Positions 51,953 through 63,855 of a stretch of DNA of 64,000 bases are shown in pieces. How positions within the stretch are numbered: position 1 is the stretch's first letter; each line of letters begins with the position of its first letter. Source of the stretch: Paramecium tetraurelia (Eukaryota > Ciliophora > Oligohymenophorea > Peniculida > Parameciidae); contig NW_001798972.1 in NCBI RefSeq assembly GCF_000165425.1, forward strand, positions 63,368-127,367, read 5' to 3'. The notes below the pieces were generated by a model, which did no database searches, was not told where the DNA came from, and saw only the letters and a list, made by a program, of their open reading frames with translations. A program made the position numbers and the translations under genes.

Positions 51953-53528
51953 TCATTTAATATTTATTATATTCATAACTTATTTTGAAATACGTTCTCT
52001 TGGATGTTTTGATAGTAATTTTGGGAATGTCCCTATAGATTGAAAAGAGCGAGGCAACTTGCTTACACTATTGGTCAAGGCATTGGGTGGTATTTAAGGT
52101 AATTCAAGTGTGATAGTAGGAACAGGTTAGGTGGGTTTACCAATTTCAATTGTAGGTTTCTTAATAAATAAAGGATGCTCTTTTTATTTATTGAGGTCAT
52201 TAGATTAAATAAGTAATCCATCTAATTATTCTTCACTGAGTATTGAAATGGAACCATTAAGTTTTTACAAAATGTTAGATGTGATTGAATGATTCACAGT
52301 AGTTTTAGGTTACCGAAAGCTGAGCAGACTATCATTATTTTACAAATGGGGTTGATCTTCCTAAAATGTTCTACTAGTTTTGCTCTGTTAGATCTAGGGT
52401 TAGGAGATGGATAATTATAGAGTTTTGTTTTGAAATTGGTTGCTAGATTATTATGAATTTGTTATGGTTTGGTATTCTAACTTTGTCATGTGTACATTTT
52501 GATTTAAAAGGGTATTCTGTAATTCATTATTGTCTTTAATGTCCATTAATGGCAAGGGTCTATCTTTTTTCTTTTCAGATTTGCCATCATAAAATGAGAC
52601 TCCCTCTTTCATGACTATTAAGTCTATCTAAGGCACAGTGGTTTTGATTGCAAATTGATTCATAGAGTTTTAATAGGCACTCTATCTTTCTATTAAGTCT
52701 ATCTAAGGCACAGTGGTTTTGATTGCAAATTGATTCATAGAGTTTTAATAGGCACTCTATCTTTTCCCGGAAGAGATCAATTCAGATTATAGCTTATGAT
52801 TAGGAATGAGGTCTCTCACTTCAACAAGATTTCTTTTTTCTTGAATGTTTTAATGAGACTTTGGATATCTATCAATATCAGGTGGTTTTTAGACAATTAC
52901 TTTACCCTCAAAGTCATATGTATATTTAGCTGAGTATAAAAATTGTATTTGTACATTTAGAGTCAACATTCAATCGCTTAAGTTGTCTAGTTTATTCTTG
53001 AACCTCTTAGTTTTTTATCTTATCATTTTACAGCTTTAGCTATTGTATTTACATCTACCTCAATTTAGCTTATCTCATGCTTTCAATGTTTGGGTCAAAT
53101 TCAATATCATCATCCAACTCACCCATCTTGATTAATTAGCATTCATAGAGATCTGCGTTGCTCTAAGTTTATCCCATTGAGATTTTGGTTAATTTCTTCG
53201 TCTCGCTTCTCCGAATGGGAGAATGTTCTTAAGACTTTACTAATGCAACTTGTCCTTGACATCTTCTCCAGTGATCAATGTTCACTGGATTGGGTTCGTC
53301 ATCCTCGAATATAGTATCATCATAATCATCATTTGATATATAGTGCTTTTTAGTAAGGGTCTTGACTTGATCTTAAAACCACTGATAACCAATCAGAGGC
53401 ATTTAGGATTGTATATAATTTTCACCCACTATTACACTTCCCAAATGAACTATCAATTTGATAGAGTCTCTAGCAATTATATGAGACTCATTAATTTGTT
53501 ACAACAGTTACTCTGTAAAAATGTCCAT
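51953..53528 (-). CDS. Unrecognised Gln/Ser-rich protein with 25-aa tandem duplication, 516 aa
   Basis: ATG 53528 (MDIFTEQLLQQINESH) to TGA 51953-51955, with one 25-nt intron (52930-52954, ending CAG) giving exactly 517 codons. N-terminal part: possible compact segment with GYQWFQDQ and an acidic run (DDYDDTIFEDDE); then coiled coil (LRQMQIQQLKLQNDKI), then a Pro/Ser/Gln-rich tail. A perfect-phase 75-bp tandem duplication at 52616-52765 duplicates the 25 residues around MNQFAIKTTVPQIDLI. An internal in-frame ATG at 53177 (MGQTQSN) is a weaker start. No named domain. Confidence 0.8.
52616..52765. repeat. 75-bp tandem direct duplication (two copies)
   Basis: Copy 1 spans 52616-52690 and copy 2 52691-52765; by eye they differ only at the final base (74 of 75 identical). 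The unit is a multiple of three and lies inside the coding frame of the minus-strand 516-aa gene, so it adds 25 residues without a frameshift. Near-identity implies a recent event. Confidence 0.95.
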
Positions 53529-54307
53529 TAAATAATAATTCAATTTATAATGTTGGCAAATAATATTTGTGTAAATTAAAAGTAATATTGTGAAAATACA
53601 CAAATACACTTTGCAATAATAAATGGCAAAATTACATATGAATAATTCTTGTAATCATTGTCATTATTACTTTTTTCTTAGAATATTTCTTTACTGCTTA
53701 ACTATTTATAATAAATTAAAAAATGTAATAGATTGATTATTTTAAAAATGTAAATTTGAAGATCCTGTTAAAAAACAGGATAAACATGTCAAAATTCGAT
53801 TTGAAGTTGTATATTAAGTAAAACATGAAGATGATTATAATTTTTAACTCTTTTTTGCATAAATATGAATCAATACTGAATGGAAGAAGAAAAATGTTTA
53901 TGAAGGCATAATTCAAAATATTCAAGAAATATTTTATGATGATTTATCACTATGGTAGTATGAATGAGTTATTAATAATTGAATTTAAATTTGTAATGGG
54001 TTACTGGATAATTACTAATTGTTACTATTGAAATTAATGACAAGAGAGGAATGCTATTCCTGTTGAAATTAAAATCAATAGTGTGTCATATAGCTAGAAT
54101 TATGTTCATTTAAATTAGTTATATTATATAATTTAAGAGATCATTTAAATTTTAATTGAAGTAGAGTCGATTTCTTGTTTGATTATGAGATTTAAATTTA
54201 TTACAAGCATGAGTTAGTGAAAACACAATTCGATGGAGAATTTAATTATATTTGATTAACTCAAATATTAAGTGAATATTAAAATTAATAAATAAAAAAT
54301 AGCAAGA
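53529..54307. other. Divergent intergenic region
   Basis: About 780 bp, AT-rich, upstream of both the 516-aa gene and the cullin gene. A short hydrophobic minus-strand frame (53,737-53,925) has no coding character. Confidence 0.5.
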
Positions 54308-56716
54308 ATGCTTCCTTCGAAAACTTCTCTTTATGAAAACATTGAAGAAGCTTGTACTAACATTTTAGAGAAAAACATAGATGTTAGTTTGCAATAAAAA
54401 TCAAAGATCAATAGGTTTTCATTATCAAATTATTATAGGGAAATTGATGAATATATTAAAAATTAAAACAACGATTAGTAATAATAAGAGGCCAAGATGT
54501 TTATCAAAGTGGCATTAGATTGCATAAAGAAACATTATGCAAAAAATGTAAATGAAGAAATTATGTATGATAGATTCTCCCTAAATTCTAAGATAAATAT
54601 AAGGATGCTTTATATCATGTTGAAACATTCCTTCAGATACATACAACCTTCGTGAAATCTATGAAATCATTCAAATTCCTGTTGTATTAGGCTGTAATCA
54701 AATCTAAATTATTATTAAGGCGCAAAACTTAGAATAAGAGAGCATTCCAGGGTTTTACTCAAGCTTGTTCGATAATATATTTGTTCAGGAGTTGTAAATG
54801 GTGTTTAAAAGTGTTTTGTTTAAATGTGTGGTTGATATGATTAAGACTGTAATTTTGAGTGAGATATAATTTTTAGGCTTGCGAAGAGGAACAAAAGCAA
54901 TTAAAAATTAGCGATTTGCTTTATAAATTTGGGAATGTCATGTCCTAATTATAAAAATCAACTGAAGAACTTTTAGATTTTAAAATCGAACAAGAATTTA
55001 AATAAAAAATATTTGATTATTTCGAAGAGAAATATTAATAGAATTATAAATCCTGGCATCAAAGCTTAAACACCTAGATGTATTTGAGGAAGGTTTAACA
55101 ACAGAAGGAGATTAATGAGAAGGTCTTGAAGTTTGGAGATAAGACAATCTTGGAATAGGTGAATAGAATACTCAATTCGCATCTATTAACTTACTATAAG
55201 CCATACTTATTGGCAGATACTAACCCCAATAATTTCGAACATCTTTTGAATGAATTTCACAAAGAACCTGTACTTTAATTATAGAACCTAAAATTGATTG
55301 GAGATTTATATGGCAGTTTGGATGATCATTATGATTAGATAACCACCAATTTTAAGAATATTATAACTTAAGAAGGCCAGGCAATCATGTAAAAAAAGAA
55401 TCATTAGATTGTTGAAACCAATTAAGATTAAATATTTTCAGATCCAGCCTTTATTGGATAATTTTATAGTCTCTATTAGAAATATTCGTTATTGATAGAA
55501 AGTTGTTTTGCTTAAAAATCAGATTTCATCATGGCTTTAAATAATGCATTTGAATCATTTATCAATTTGCCCATTGGAGTAATTATATTTATGATATTCT
55601 AAGAATCATGAGTTTGCTGATTATCTTGTGACCTTCATAGGCGAATAGATAGAATTGCTAAGGAATTCACCAAAGAATGCTACAAAATCACCTGAATAGA
55701 TAGTAAAGTTGTTTGTATTTATAAATCAAAAGGCTAGATTTTTAAAAGTATTAAAAATGTTTATCAAATTAGTTATATAAAATATCATTGGCTTAAAGAT
55801 TAATAAAATATTAAAGGCAAGTGGAGGCAAAGAAAAATAAACAAGCTTGTACGATTGAGATGAATATAGTTGAGGAGATGGAAAAAAAATGTGGTGCTCA
55901 GGATTTGGAATCATTGAAAATAATGATCAAAGATTTCTAGAAGACTGAAAATGAAGTAACTAAAATCCAAGAAGAAAAAGGATTATACAAACTATAAATT
56001 CAACCACCCATCATTATTAATAAATAGCATTGGCCAGAAATAGATGAAATTTAATTAAATTTACAATCAGAAATAATCACTTAGCAAAAGGAGATTATAG
56101 CTAAGAGATAATAGCAAAAGACTTTGATATGGTTAGATCTAATCTCTTATGTTGAAATATAATCTACTGAAAAAGCATTGACATTTAATTTAAGTGTTCC
56201 ACAAGCAGTCATCTTATTGCTTTATCAATACAGAAATGATATTCTAGATGTGAATCGCATATCATCCTTAACTGGGTTGAAGGAACAATATGTTATTCAT
56301 AATTGTAAAATGATGAAGGATGCCAAAATATTGGATGAACAAATTGTCAATGACTAAATTTGCTATCAATTTAATGAAAACTTAACCAAGTAAAAAAAAG
56401 GAAAATCCAAGAAAATTGTTACTGAAACATACTTCCCTTAGAATTAGGTTGAATAAGGTAATATATCCATTTACAAATTTTAGTTGTGTCTGTCTATGAT
56501 AAGGATTTGGCTATTGAGGCAGCTATTGTGAAAATCATGAAGAAACAAAAAGAGATGCAATTCAGTGATTTAGTAATATAAGTGTAAGGACACATGAAGA
56601 AAAATTAAAATGTTGAAATTCCTTTTGCCTAAATTAAATAAATGATAGAAAGATTATAACGAAACGAATACTTAGAAAGAGATGCAAATAATATGTAATT
56701 GATAAAATATAAATGA
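54308..56716 (+). CDS. Cullin (ubiquitin-ligase scaffold), about 760 aa
   Basis: ATG 54308 (MLPSKTSLYENIEEA) to TGA 56714-56716. Cullin hallmarks in order: LREIYEIIQIPVVL and FYSSLFDNIFVQELQ in the N-terminal helical repeats; NLPIGNHEFADYLV and KARFLKLYKISLAQRLI leading to EEMEKKCG in the cullin-homology core; NLSVPQAVILLLYQYRN; and the winged-helix end AAIVKIMKKQKEM with the neddylation Lys, closing in LERDANN. Clear introns: 54849-54876, 55579-55603, 55748-55772 and 56458-56483. One phase change near 54,600-54,640 in the N-terminal part is unexplained (missed intron or one-base error). The neddylation site suggests an active scaffold. Which cullin class (CUL1, 3 or 4) is not clear. Confidence 0.9.
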
Positions 56717-56773
56717 CTTAATTAATAGAACATATCATTAAATATATACAAATCACATTTAAGCATAATTAAT

Positions 56774-59749
56774 TCATTTCTTTTTTCTTAATTATTTATC
56801 TCTCCTTTATTAGTTTTCTAGATATTCCTAATAAAATTAACTAATCAAATACTTTATGTTTCATAGTTAACTCAAAATCATTAAGTTACCAAGACACCAA
56901 ATCCAATCTATTTTATGAATCGGAAGCTAGTGGATACTACTCCGGATAAACCTCAAAAGGAAAGTCTGTCATAATATTAAAAGTGTTTCTCTCGTCAACA
57001 TTGAAATTTTTACCTTCAGATTGCCACCTTATATTATAACATTATAATTACAATCCATCAATTTTACTCAAAGCAGGATATTTTTAAGCAGAACCTTGCA
57101 ATCCCTAATACTTTTTATATCCTAACTTTTTCCATCTCGAGACTTCCTTCTCATCAATTTTATATATGGAACCTTGAAAATAATCCAATGGCATCTTTTT
57201 CCCAAACAATCCGCAAGGAGGATTGAAGTACAACTCTCCCAAATATTCATTTACATAATCAATACAATAAATGGGACCCTCCAAATAAAATATTCTATCT
57301 CCAATTGTTATACCACCCAAATAACCTTTGCAATTATTGAATTCAATCTTTGTACCGTTTTCAAACTCCAAATTTACCTTACCAAAATTTTAACCCGTAA
57401 TTGAATTTAAACCTAAATTGGCTTAAGTTTCAAAATGTCCATTAATATTGTACCCTTGTCCATACATCATAAATGCAGCAATCGGTGGGTGATGACTAAT
57501 CTGTTCTAGATAGAGGGGGCAACCTTTAATCCAACATTAAAAGGTCTCACCAAGAATTGGGTTGAAAGGTTTTTCTAAGGATAGATACAATATATTGATT
57601 GATACAATGAAGGCTAATGCGGCTTTCATTTAATCAAGTGGAGTACTATTAACTACAGGCTCTAAGAAATGAGGAGCATAAGAAAAAGAGCTAGCGAATC
57701 TTTGTAGGTTAGTTCTTCTCTCAAAAATGTGGACAGGAAGAGAAATATGAAGTATGCTTGTCCTTAGTAGACTTTGGCCAATTTTTTATAAGATATAATA
57801 CAAGACCTTCTTTTATTAAGCTAACTTTTCATCATTTACAAATTTCAAATAGCCCTTCTAAGCATCGTATACCCAATCTGATTAATAGAAAAAGTGCTTT
57901 CCATCCTTATCTTTTTCATATCTTTCTAATTAAATGTTGTGTTGCGGTTTGGTTTGATAATAATGAATTTATTAAAGATGATGCACTTGTTGTTCAATAT
58001 CTAAAAGTCTATCACATAAAAATTAATGCAATGACTCTTTTGTATATTTGGAGATTTGATAAAATTATTATATATTGTCATTTTTTAGATTTGATGTTAT
58101 TCGTTATTATTCTGATCGAATATCCTCCTAAAGAAAGGAATCTCTATTTTAATTGTCTCCATCCAAAGAAAAGTTATCATTTAATTGGCTCGTTTAAGAT
58201 GATAAATTTGGTGATACAGTTTAATCTTATTAAGCAGATCTAACACCTTAGGATTTAAATGTTCTTTTTATTTATTTATTTTTAAGTTGTTCATATCTAT
58301 TAATCAAGCTCATGGCCTCACTTACAAATATTGGTAAATTAACATTACCAATTTATTACCTTCTATTTTCTTCCTTTAAGAATTATTTGTAATTTTGATA
58401 TTGTTGAATGTAATTCAAAATTAACTGTTAATCTTAATGTTAAGTAATATAGCCCTTGTTATAGACAAGAGTGTCAACAATCATAATTTTACTTTGAAGA
58501 TCTTACATAAAAATTCCTATTATATTCCATTCAATAGATCCATCATTTTCATGGTTTTCGTATGATTTTTCTATAATGAAAAAGGAATCTTTGACTGGGT
58601 AAATATATCTCAAGAACTTGAAGGCTCTAGGTTAATGAATAAAACTTAAGGGTTCTCTGATTTCTTCTATTTATGCTAAGAATGGAGTTGCTTAGAGTAT
58701 GATGGATTGATTTTTGACTTGCTTGTTCCATTTCATCAGGGAATAGGGATCATAAAGTGAGGTTATTAGTATTTCAAGGGATGTTTTTGGTAGGGACACA
58801 TAAACTCTAAAATTATTTTTGTTTAATTTTGATTGCATTATCCTGGCACAATGTTCAAATGAAATGAGAGAAAAGTCATGATCATCCATTAGGAATTCAA
58901 GATTCAACTTTTCTTTAAGAGTCTCAAAAATAACGGGTAAATTTTCTTGTATAATTTGTTCTTCTATAATTATTGCTTCATGTTCTATATATTGTAATTA
59001 TGATTTGGACTAAGCGATTTATTTGGTAATCTTTGTGTCATCAGCTTGCTTTCTCTTAATGGTTGCTGTGCGATATCTGTCTCTTGTATCGAAATTCTTG
59101 GCTTCAACTTCTAACTCATTTTTTAAGATTATTGTTTTAGATCGTTCCACATTTTCTTATTTGCAACATGTTTGGAAGTATTCAATCCACTTAGCGATTT
59201 CTTCCTTATCTTCACTCCCTATGATGATGTCTTTGATCTAAGCATTTGGATCTCGACATAATAATTCATATTGATATCTGCCTCTTAAATAGCCTCGGTA
59301 ATTAATTAGAAATTCCGTCAAATCTATTAAGTAGGGTTTTTCCTTTGGATTTTGTCGATGAATCATCAATTCTCTTATGTCTAGATCAATTTCAATCTTT
59401 TTCCTTGACCATAAAATGGTACTTTTACCCAAAATATCAATTTCACCAACCACTTTCTTTTGTTTGAAGAATAGATTGAATAAACTAATCAGCAATTCAA
59501 TTTTGGATTCCTTGTTAAGTTTGAATAATTAATTTAATTCGTCAAATGTTAGTTAATCGTAGTCCAATGAATTGAGTTCCAGAGTTGGATCAAGAAGCGA
59601 ATTCTAAAGTAGTTCCATCTTTTAGACAAATTTAATTGGTATTGCTCTCTGAGTTGATGGCTCTGCTCATAAAGTAAATTGATACTTTGTGAAACTCTAG
59701 AAATACGATTGAACATTGGTTGTAATTTCTCCATTTCGTCGGAATTCAT
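56774..59749 (-). CDS. Oxysterol-binding-protein-related lipid transfer protein (PH, START-like, ORD), 962 aa
   Basis: Introns 59663-59685, 58321-58359 and 56828-56852 give exactly 963 codons from ATG 59749 to TGA 56774-56776. A PH-like domain (about 85-190) includes ILWSRKKIEI and EEIAKWIEYF. A START-like segment (about 310-460) follows: ILITSLYDPYSLMKWNKQV, then PRAFKFLRYIYPVKDSF with FIIEKSY. The ORD (about 640-960) has LPVHIFERRTNLQRFA, KPFNPILGETF, the OSBP fingerprint EQISHHPP, GYLGG and the end ASDSQNRLDL-x-MKHKEYLENQQRR. ORPs exchange sterol or PS for PI4P at membrane contact sites. Having START-like and ORD parts together is unusual; the START call rests on motif likeness only. Confidence 0.88.
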
Positions 59750-59860
59750 TAATTACAAATAAAATATTATTTTATAAAAACAAATCATATTATTACATAC
59801 TATTCAATCTTATAAACTGGTGCAGATTTGTATAAAGGCCATTCATTATTATATTTTTTG

Positions 59861-60246
59861 ATGAATTGTGTTTAAATAAACAACAACTAAGAATGGAAGG
59901 AGCACGTCATGAGCTGTTAAAAACCAGTTGTTGTTAGTTTTTTTGCTGAATGGTAACGATATTGAAATTAATCCATTATAGGTGTGCCCCATGTCATAAG
60001 TTGAATCCTCAACTCATTCAAGAAGCTTAGAAGAATTGTGAAAAATGGTAGCTAGCCCTAGTTAATGTTGACAATGAAGAACTTTACGATGTTGTGCAAC
60101 AAATAGCGGTATAGTTTAATATTGATTTAATTTAGAAGGCCTAAATTCCATCTGTTCATCTTCTTAATAGAGGAACTTCTATTGATTCTATGACTGGATA
60201 TAGCGAAAGAAAAACCAAATCCTTTATAAATAGGGTTTGCAGTTGA
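59861..60246 (+). CDS. Thioredoxin, 118 aa
   Basis: ATG 59861 (MNCVQINNNQEWKEHV), one 29-nt intron (59953-59981) placed inside the Trp codon of the active site, 119 codons to TGA 60244-60246. Thioredoxin fold: PVVVSFFAEWCAPCHKLNP with the redox pair C-A-P-C (classic enzymes have C-G-P-C), LALVNVDNEE, the cis-Pro AQIPSVHLLN and a terminal helix. Length is that of a single-domain thioredoxin, about ten residues longer at the N-terminus than E. coli Trx. A disulfide reductase in cytosol or mitochondrion; the N-terminus is not clearly a targeting peptide. An alternative start is the in-frame ATG at 59908-59916 region. Confidence 0.9.
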
Positions 60247-60288
60247 TTTTAATTACTCCTTTAAACATGTCTTTTATAAAATAAATTA

Positions 60289-60815
60289 TCAAATAGAAGG
60301 ACGTATTTGTCCATTTAACTTTGAGAACAATGCCTTTCTTTAGGTAACGTGAAACTGATTTTAAAGTTCTAAATTTTGCGCCTGCCTTAATTGCCTTCTC
60401 ACTTCACCTCGTATTTCGTCCAGCACTCTCTCGCCATCAGATTCCCACAAAGCTTCCTTAATAATGAAGCCATCTTCCAAGGAAGGGTGAAACAGATTTT
60501 TGAACATGTAATACTCACGATTGATGTTACTGATTTGAATTATACTGTCAAATAGTTTTTCATATTTCTCTCTTTCCTCAGGTTCTTCCATTTTATGAGG
60601 AGCATAAATAGGAGGACTGATAGGATGTTTATATGGGATTCTAGAAAACTATTTCAATATGAAATGTTTCTCACATATTCAGGATAATCTGACTAGAAAT
60701 CAAAAGGATGATAACTTAAAATGGTCTTTCCAATTATTATTAATACAACACCTTTCATTAGTCCCCTTGTTATTGAAATCCCAATCTCAGGTTTAAGAAT
60801 TTAGAAATATTGCAT
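60289..60815 (-). CDS. Small conserved-looking protein with membrane segment, 166 aa
   Basis: ATG 60815 (MQYFQILKPEIGISITRG), a 26-nt intron at about 60,657-60,682 beginning GTG, 167 codons to TGA 60289-60291. Residues about 17-40 form one hydrophobic segment (LMKGVVLIIIGKTILSY); the rest is soluble and charged, with PPIYAPHKMEEPEEREKYEK and FKNLFHPSLEDGFIIKEALW. Size, single N-terminal helix and composition resemble ciliate-specific mitochondrial membrane-complex subunits, but I cannot name it. A downstream ATG at 60758 or 60591 would give shorter forms. It converges with thioredoxin, 42 bp apart. Confidence 0.7.
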
Positions 60816-61311
60816 AAATTAAATAATCTTAAATAATTTAGTGTAATTCTTTCTAAGTCTTATATTTCTGCGTCTAATAAAAAAAATTTTAAATTTATCT
60901 TAAATATTTAGATGTTCTATATCAAATACTAGTTATTTATCAAACCATTCTAAAATTCTTTATTGTGATAACACAAAATAAATTTTACAACTTTTCGTTA
61001 TTAATTTTCAAATTTACACAAAACTCTTAATCGAATAATTTGCGTTACTATTTATTTTTTTTGGTACCAGCCTATTGCAATTACTAAATTTCTCTCTTTT
61101 TTTAATCAAATTACTTTCAAACAGTTAATCAAATATGAAAATTATCATGGTATTTAGATAGTCAGAGAAAGATCTAAAATGACTTAAAAACTTATGACCT
61201 ATTATATTTTATGATTTTAGTAGAAACATGAAATATAAAGCTCTTAATTATAGAAATCAAATCTTCTATTGTTTTTAAAGTATCAAATATTGTTTCTTAA
61301 TTAATTCCATT
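60816..61311. other. Divergent intergenic region
   Basis: About 500 bp of AT-rich DNA between divergent genes. No coding signal seen. Confidence 0.5.
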
Positions 61312-62886
61312 ATGAATTATTTCACTCTAAGATTTCATGACTCTAAGCTGGAGCGTAAATATCAAGAAAATTATTCAAATGAACTCTATGATGCTTTTAA
61401 ATACACGATGCTTTTACTCTCTTTATCAAATATAGTTCTTAGCATATTTTGGATTTAAAGGTAACAATTTACTCTTGGATGCATGATGATCATTATCTGC
61501 TTGGGATAAACAATTACATTCTACTACATACTTATTAAAAAACGATTTATCACTCTAGTTGGCTACCTAATTTCCATCCTTAGTTTACTTTCATCATTTT
61601 ATCAATTTCTGCCATATTTTTATACAGAATTTCAATAAAACGAATTCATTTGGATATTTGATATCTCCTAATTCATGGCACTGAATTTTGCTTTATGCCC
61701 AAATTATATATTAAATCAGTTTCTTTAGTTTCTATTTGTTTCATCTCGATTATTTATGAGGAACTTTGCATATTTGAATCCATATTCCTTTATTTTCATA
61801 TTATATTTGATACTATTTTGGTAAAAAGAGTATTTCAGATAAAAGCATAACAGAAATTAATTTTTCTTAAAAGAACAGTAAAAATAATCTTTGTATTTAT
61901 GGGATACCCTAATCTAAGAAAAAATAGTGTTATTATCCTATGATGAGACTTGGAATAAGATTGATTTAGTATTTGCGAATTCATCAATCAAATAAATGAT
62001 TGATTTAGATTCTAAAGAATTTTTAAAAGATTTTAGGATTTCCAATATTAAAACAAATTTTTATCAATATTTATTAGACCGGATTCAAGATAAGACGTTT
62101 CAATTTCAAGTGAAAGTTGTACACATTTCAAAAAAGAAATATGTAATAGATTGCATAATGAATAAATTAATTGAATTGAATATATCATTAAAATTTTCAG
62201 AAGTCTAATTAGAGAAGGAGTATTAAAATAATTATTCCTATCTCAAGCTGTTAAAAAAGATTAAAATGATAGACAAATAACTCTACTATAATGAAATCCA
62301 AAAACACATTATATAATAGTCATACTACTTAAAAAATGTAACAATAGATTAAGTTGAGTAACTAACTCTTTCTAAGTTGCGGGCTTTTATCAATTTTATA
62401 TTGAAGAAAAATCCTACAAAGGTCTTATTTCACCTGCAGCAGTTTAATACAATTTTGCCCCTAGTCTTTACTTTGATTAGTTGTCTAAAAAAATTATATT
62501 AAATTAAGGAAATTCATTTTATAGAATTGAACTAAAACGAAATCAACTTTATTCTAATTGGAAGAGAGAAAAAAAAACTCCCTGAAACGAGAGTGGAAAT
62601 TTGCAAAAAAATAATCAATCATATTGTGGATTAGGTTGGGTTGTATGAATGTGTTTTTTATATAACCTAATTTAATTGTACTTTAGTAAATATGTAATTT
62701 AAAATCGAATCAACTCCTTAGTAAAATTATTAAATAAATATTATAATAGCTCATTTGAATGATTTTAACCAGAATCAGATCTTGATAAATTAATGTATTT
62801 AATCCAATCAATTTTCATATACCTTAAGCCATCTTATACAATTTTTTATTATATAATGCTTTAGACTTATAACATTTAAGTGCTGA
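61312..62886 (+). CDS. Multi-pass membrane protein with soluble C-terminal half, 524 aa
   Basis: Intronless frame of 525 codons from ATG 61312 (MNYFTLRFHDSKLERKYQEN) to TGA 62884-62886. Residues about 30-200 contain five or six hydrophobic helices with short loops. From about 215 the protein is cytosolic-looking: a possible PAS-like piece (YDETWNKIDLVFANSSIKQM), a Lys/Leu helical region, then LSKLRAFINFILKKN and EINFILIGREKKLPETRVEI, which vaguely recall the dimerisation and ATPase parts of the degenerate histidine-kinase-like membrane proteins found in ciliates. No phospho-acceptor His or N/G boxes are evident, so a sensor role is only a guess. The last 40 codons are AT-rich and the true end may be earlier. 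Confidence 0.65.
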
Positions 62887-63345
62887 AACAACAATTTTAA
62901 TTTACTCGCTGAATTATATTTCCTAAGCAAATATTTTAGCACTAATTTGAAATTTATTTAATATAAATGGCCTTCCCTTTATTCATTTATTAAATCTATG
63001 AGAAGACACATTAAATGCAGGAAAATAATATTTATATTATTTATATTAACACTACTCTTCTTTAGATTTCTGATAAACCCAGGTGAAAGTGTGTTGTGCT
63101 ATTTCAAATCCTACCTATTACGCATATATCTTTTATATATATATAATAGTTATATGCGTATAGATTGAATTACCAAAAGAAAAATAATGGTTTATTTAAC
63201 AATTTATAATAATAATTATTAAATTAATTAATAGGAGTTAATTATAATAATTTCTATATAACTTTAAGTATGTGAAATTCAAATTGGATTCAAAAATTCT
63301 TAAACTCAAGGAACAATCTCAAACTTAGATTAACCAATTTAGTTG
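62887..63345. other. Intergenic region with inverted repeat
   Basis: AT-rich, no coding signal. Contains a 10-bp inverted repeat listed separately. Confidence 0.5.
63119..63160. repeat. 10-bp inverted repeat around an AT-only loop
   Basis: TACGCATATA at 63119-63128 and its exact complement TATATGCGTA at 63151-63160 flank a 22-nt, almost wholly A/T spacer. It could form a cruciform or act as a terminator-like hairpin or a palindromic factor site upstream of the 63346 gene. Confidence 0.6.
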
Positions 63346-63855
63346 ATGTCATATATTCTATTATTTGTTTGTTTTATCAGATTCCTATGTTTAGCAAATG
63401 TCTTACAAGAAGACATAAAAAAAAACGAATTTCTTAAATTCTTAAGAAATACGAAATGGATCGAAAAAAACAAATCCTCATGGTCAATTGGATATTTAGA
63501 ATAGGAAACCATTTTTAATTTTTTAAATCAATATCTACATATATGTACATCATAAGAAGTTCACAGATTTGTCAATTACTTGGTTAAGTTCTTGACTCTT
63601 TTAATAATTGTGATTCCACTATTGGATAAGGTTTTCAACGTGGATGTTGCAATTATCAAAAATAGAATTGCTATGATTCTATTGAATGATCTAAGATATA
63701 TGATCAGATGTGTAGGCCAGTAGTACGTCCTTGAATGTTACACCTTTGACCTCATTGGTTATGAGATCAATTGTGACAAGTCCATTCTTGTTGAACCATT
63801 TAGGATAATCTACAATTTTTTATAATAATTACGTTTCATCTACTCAGCTATTTGA
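63346..63855 (+). CDS. Secreted or membrane protein, partial or end unresolved (at least 169 aa)
   Basis: ATG 63346 opens MSYILLFVCFIRFLCLANVL, a good signal peptide with likely cleavage after the Ala-Asn pair. The frame continues to TGA 63853-63855 (170 codons) with a second hydrophobic segment (LVKFLTLLIIVIPLL) and paired Cys residues. Sequence after the stop stays coding-like in another phase up to the window end at 64000, so a late intron and a longer protein beyond the window are likely. No family recognised. Confidence 0.6.

Noticed and set aside
57758-58243. 161-codon plus-strand frame, the longest open in the standard code
   Set aside because: It is the antisense shadow of the ORP gene, whose minus-strand frame here carries family motifs and splices in exact phase.
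63119-63160. Retained internal eliminated sequence (IES)
   Set aside because: The arms do not match the TA-bounded TAYAGYNR-type end consensus well, and without micronuclear sequence it cannot be supported.
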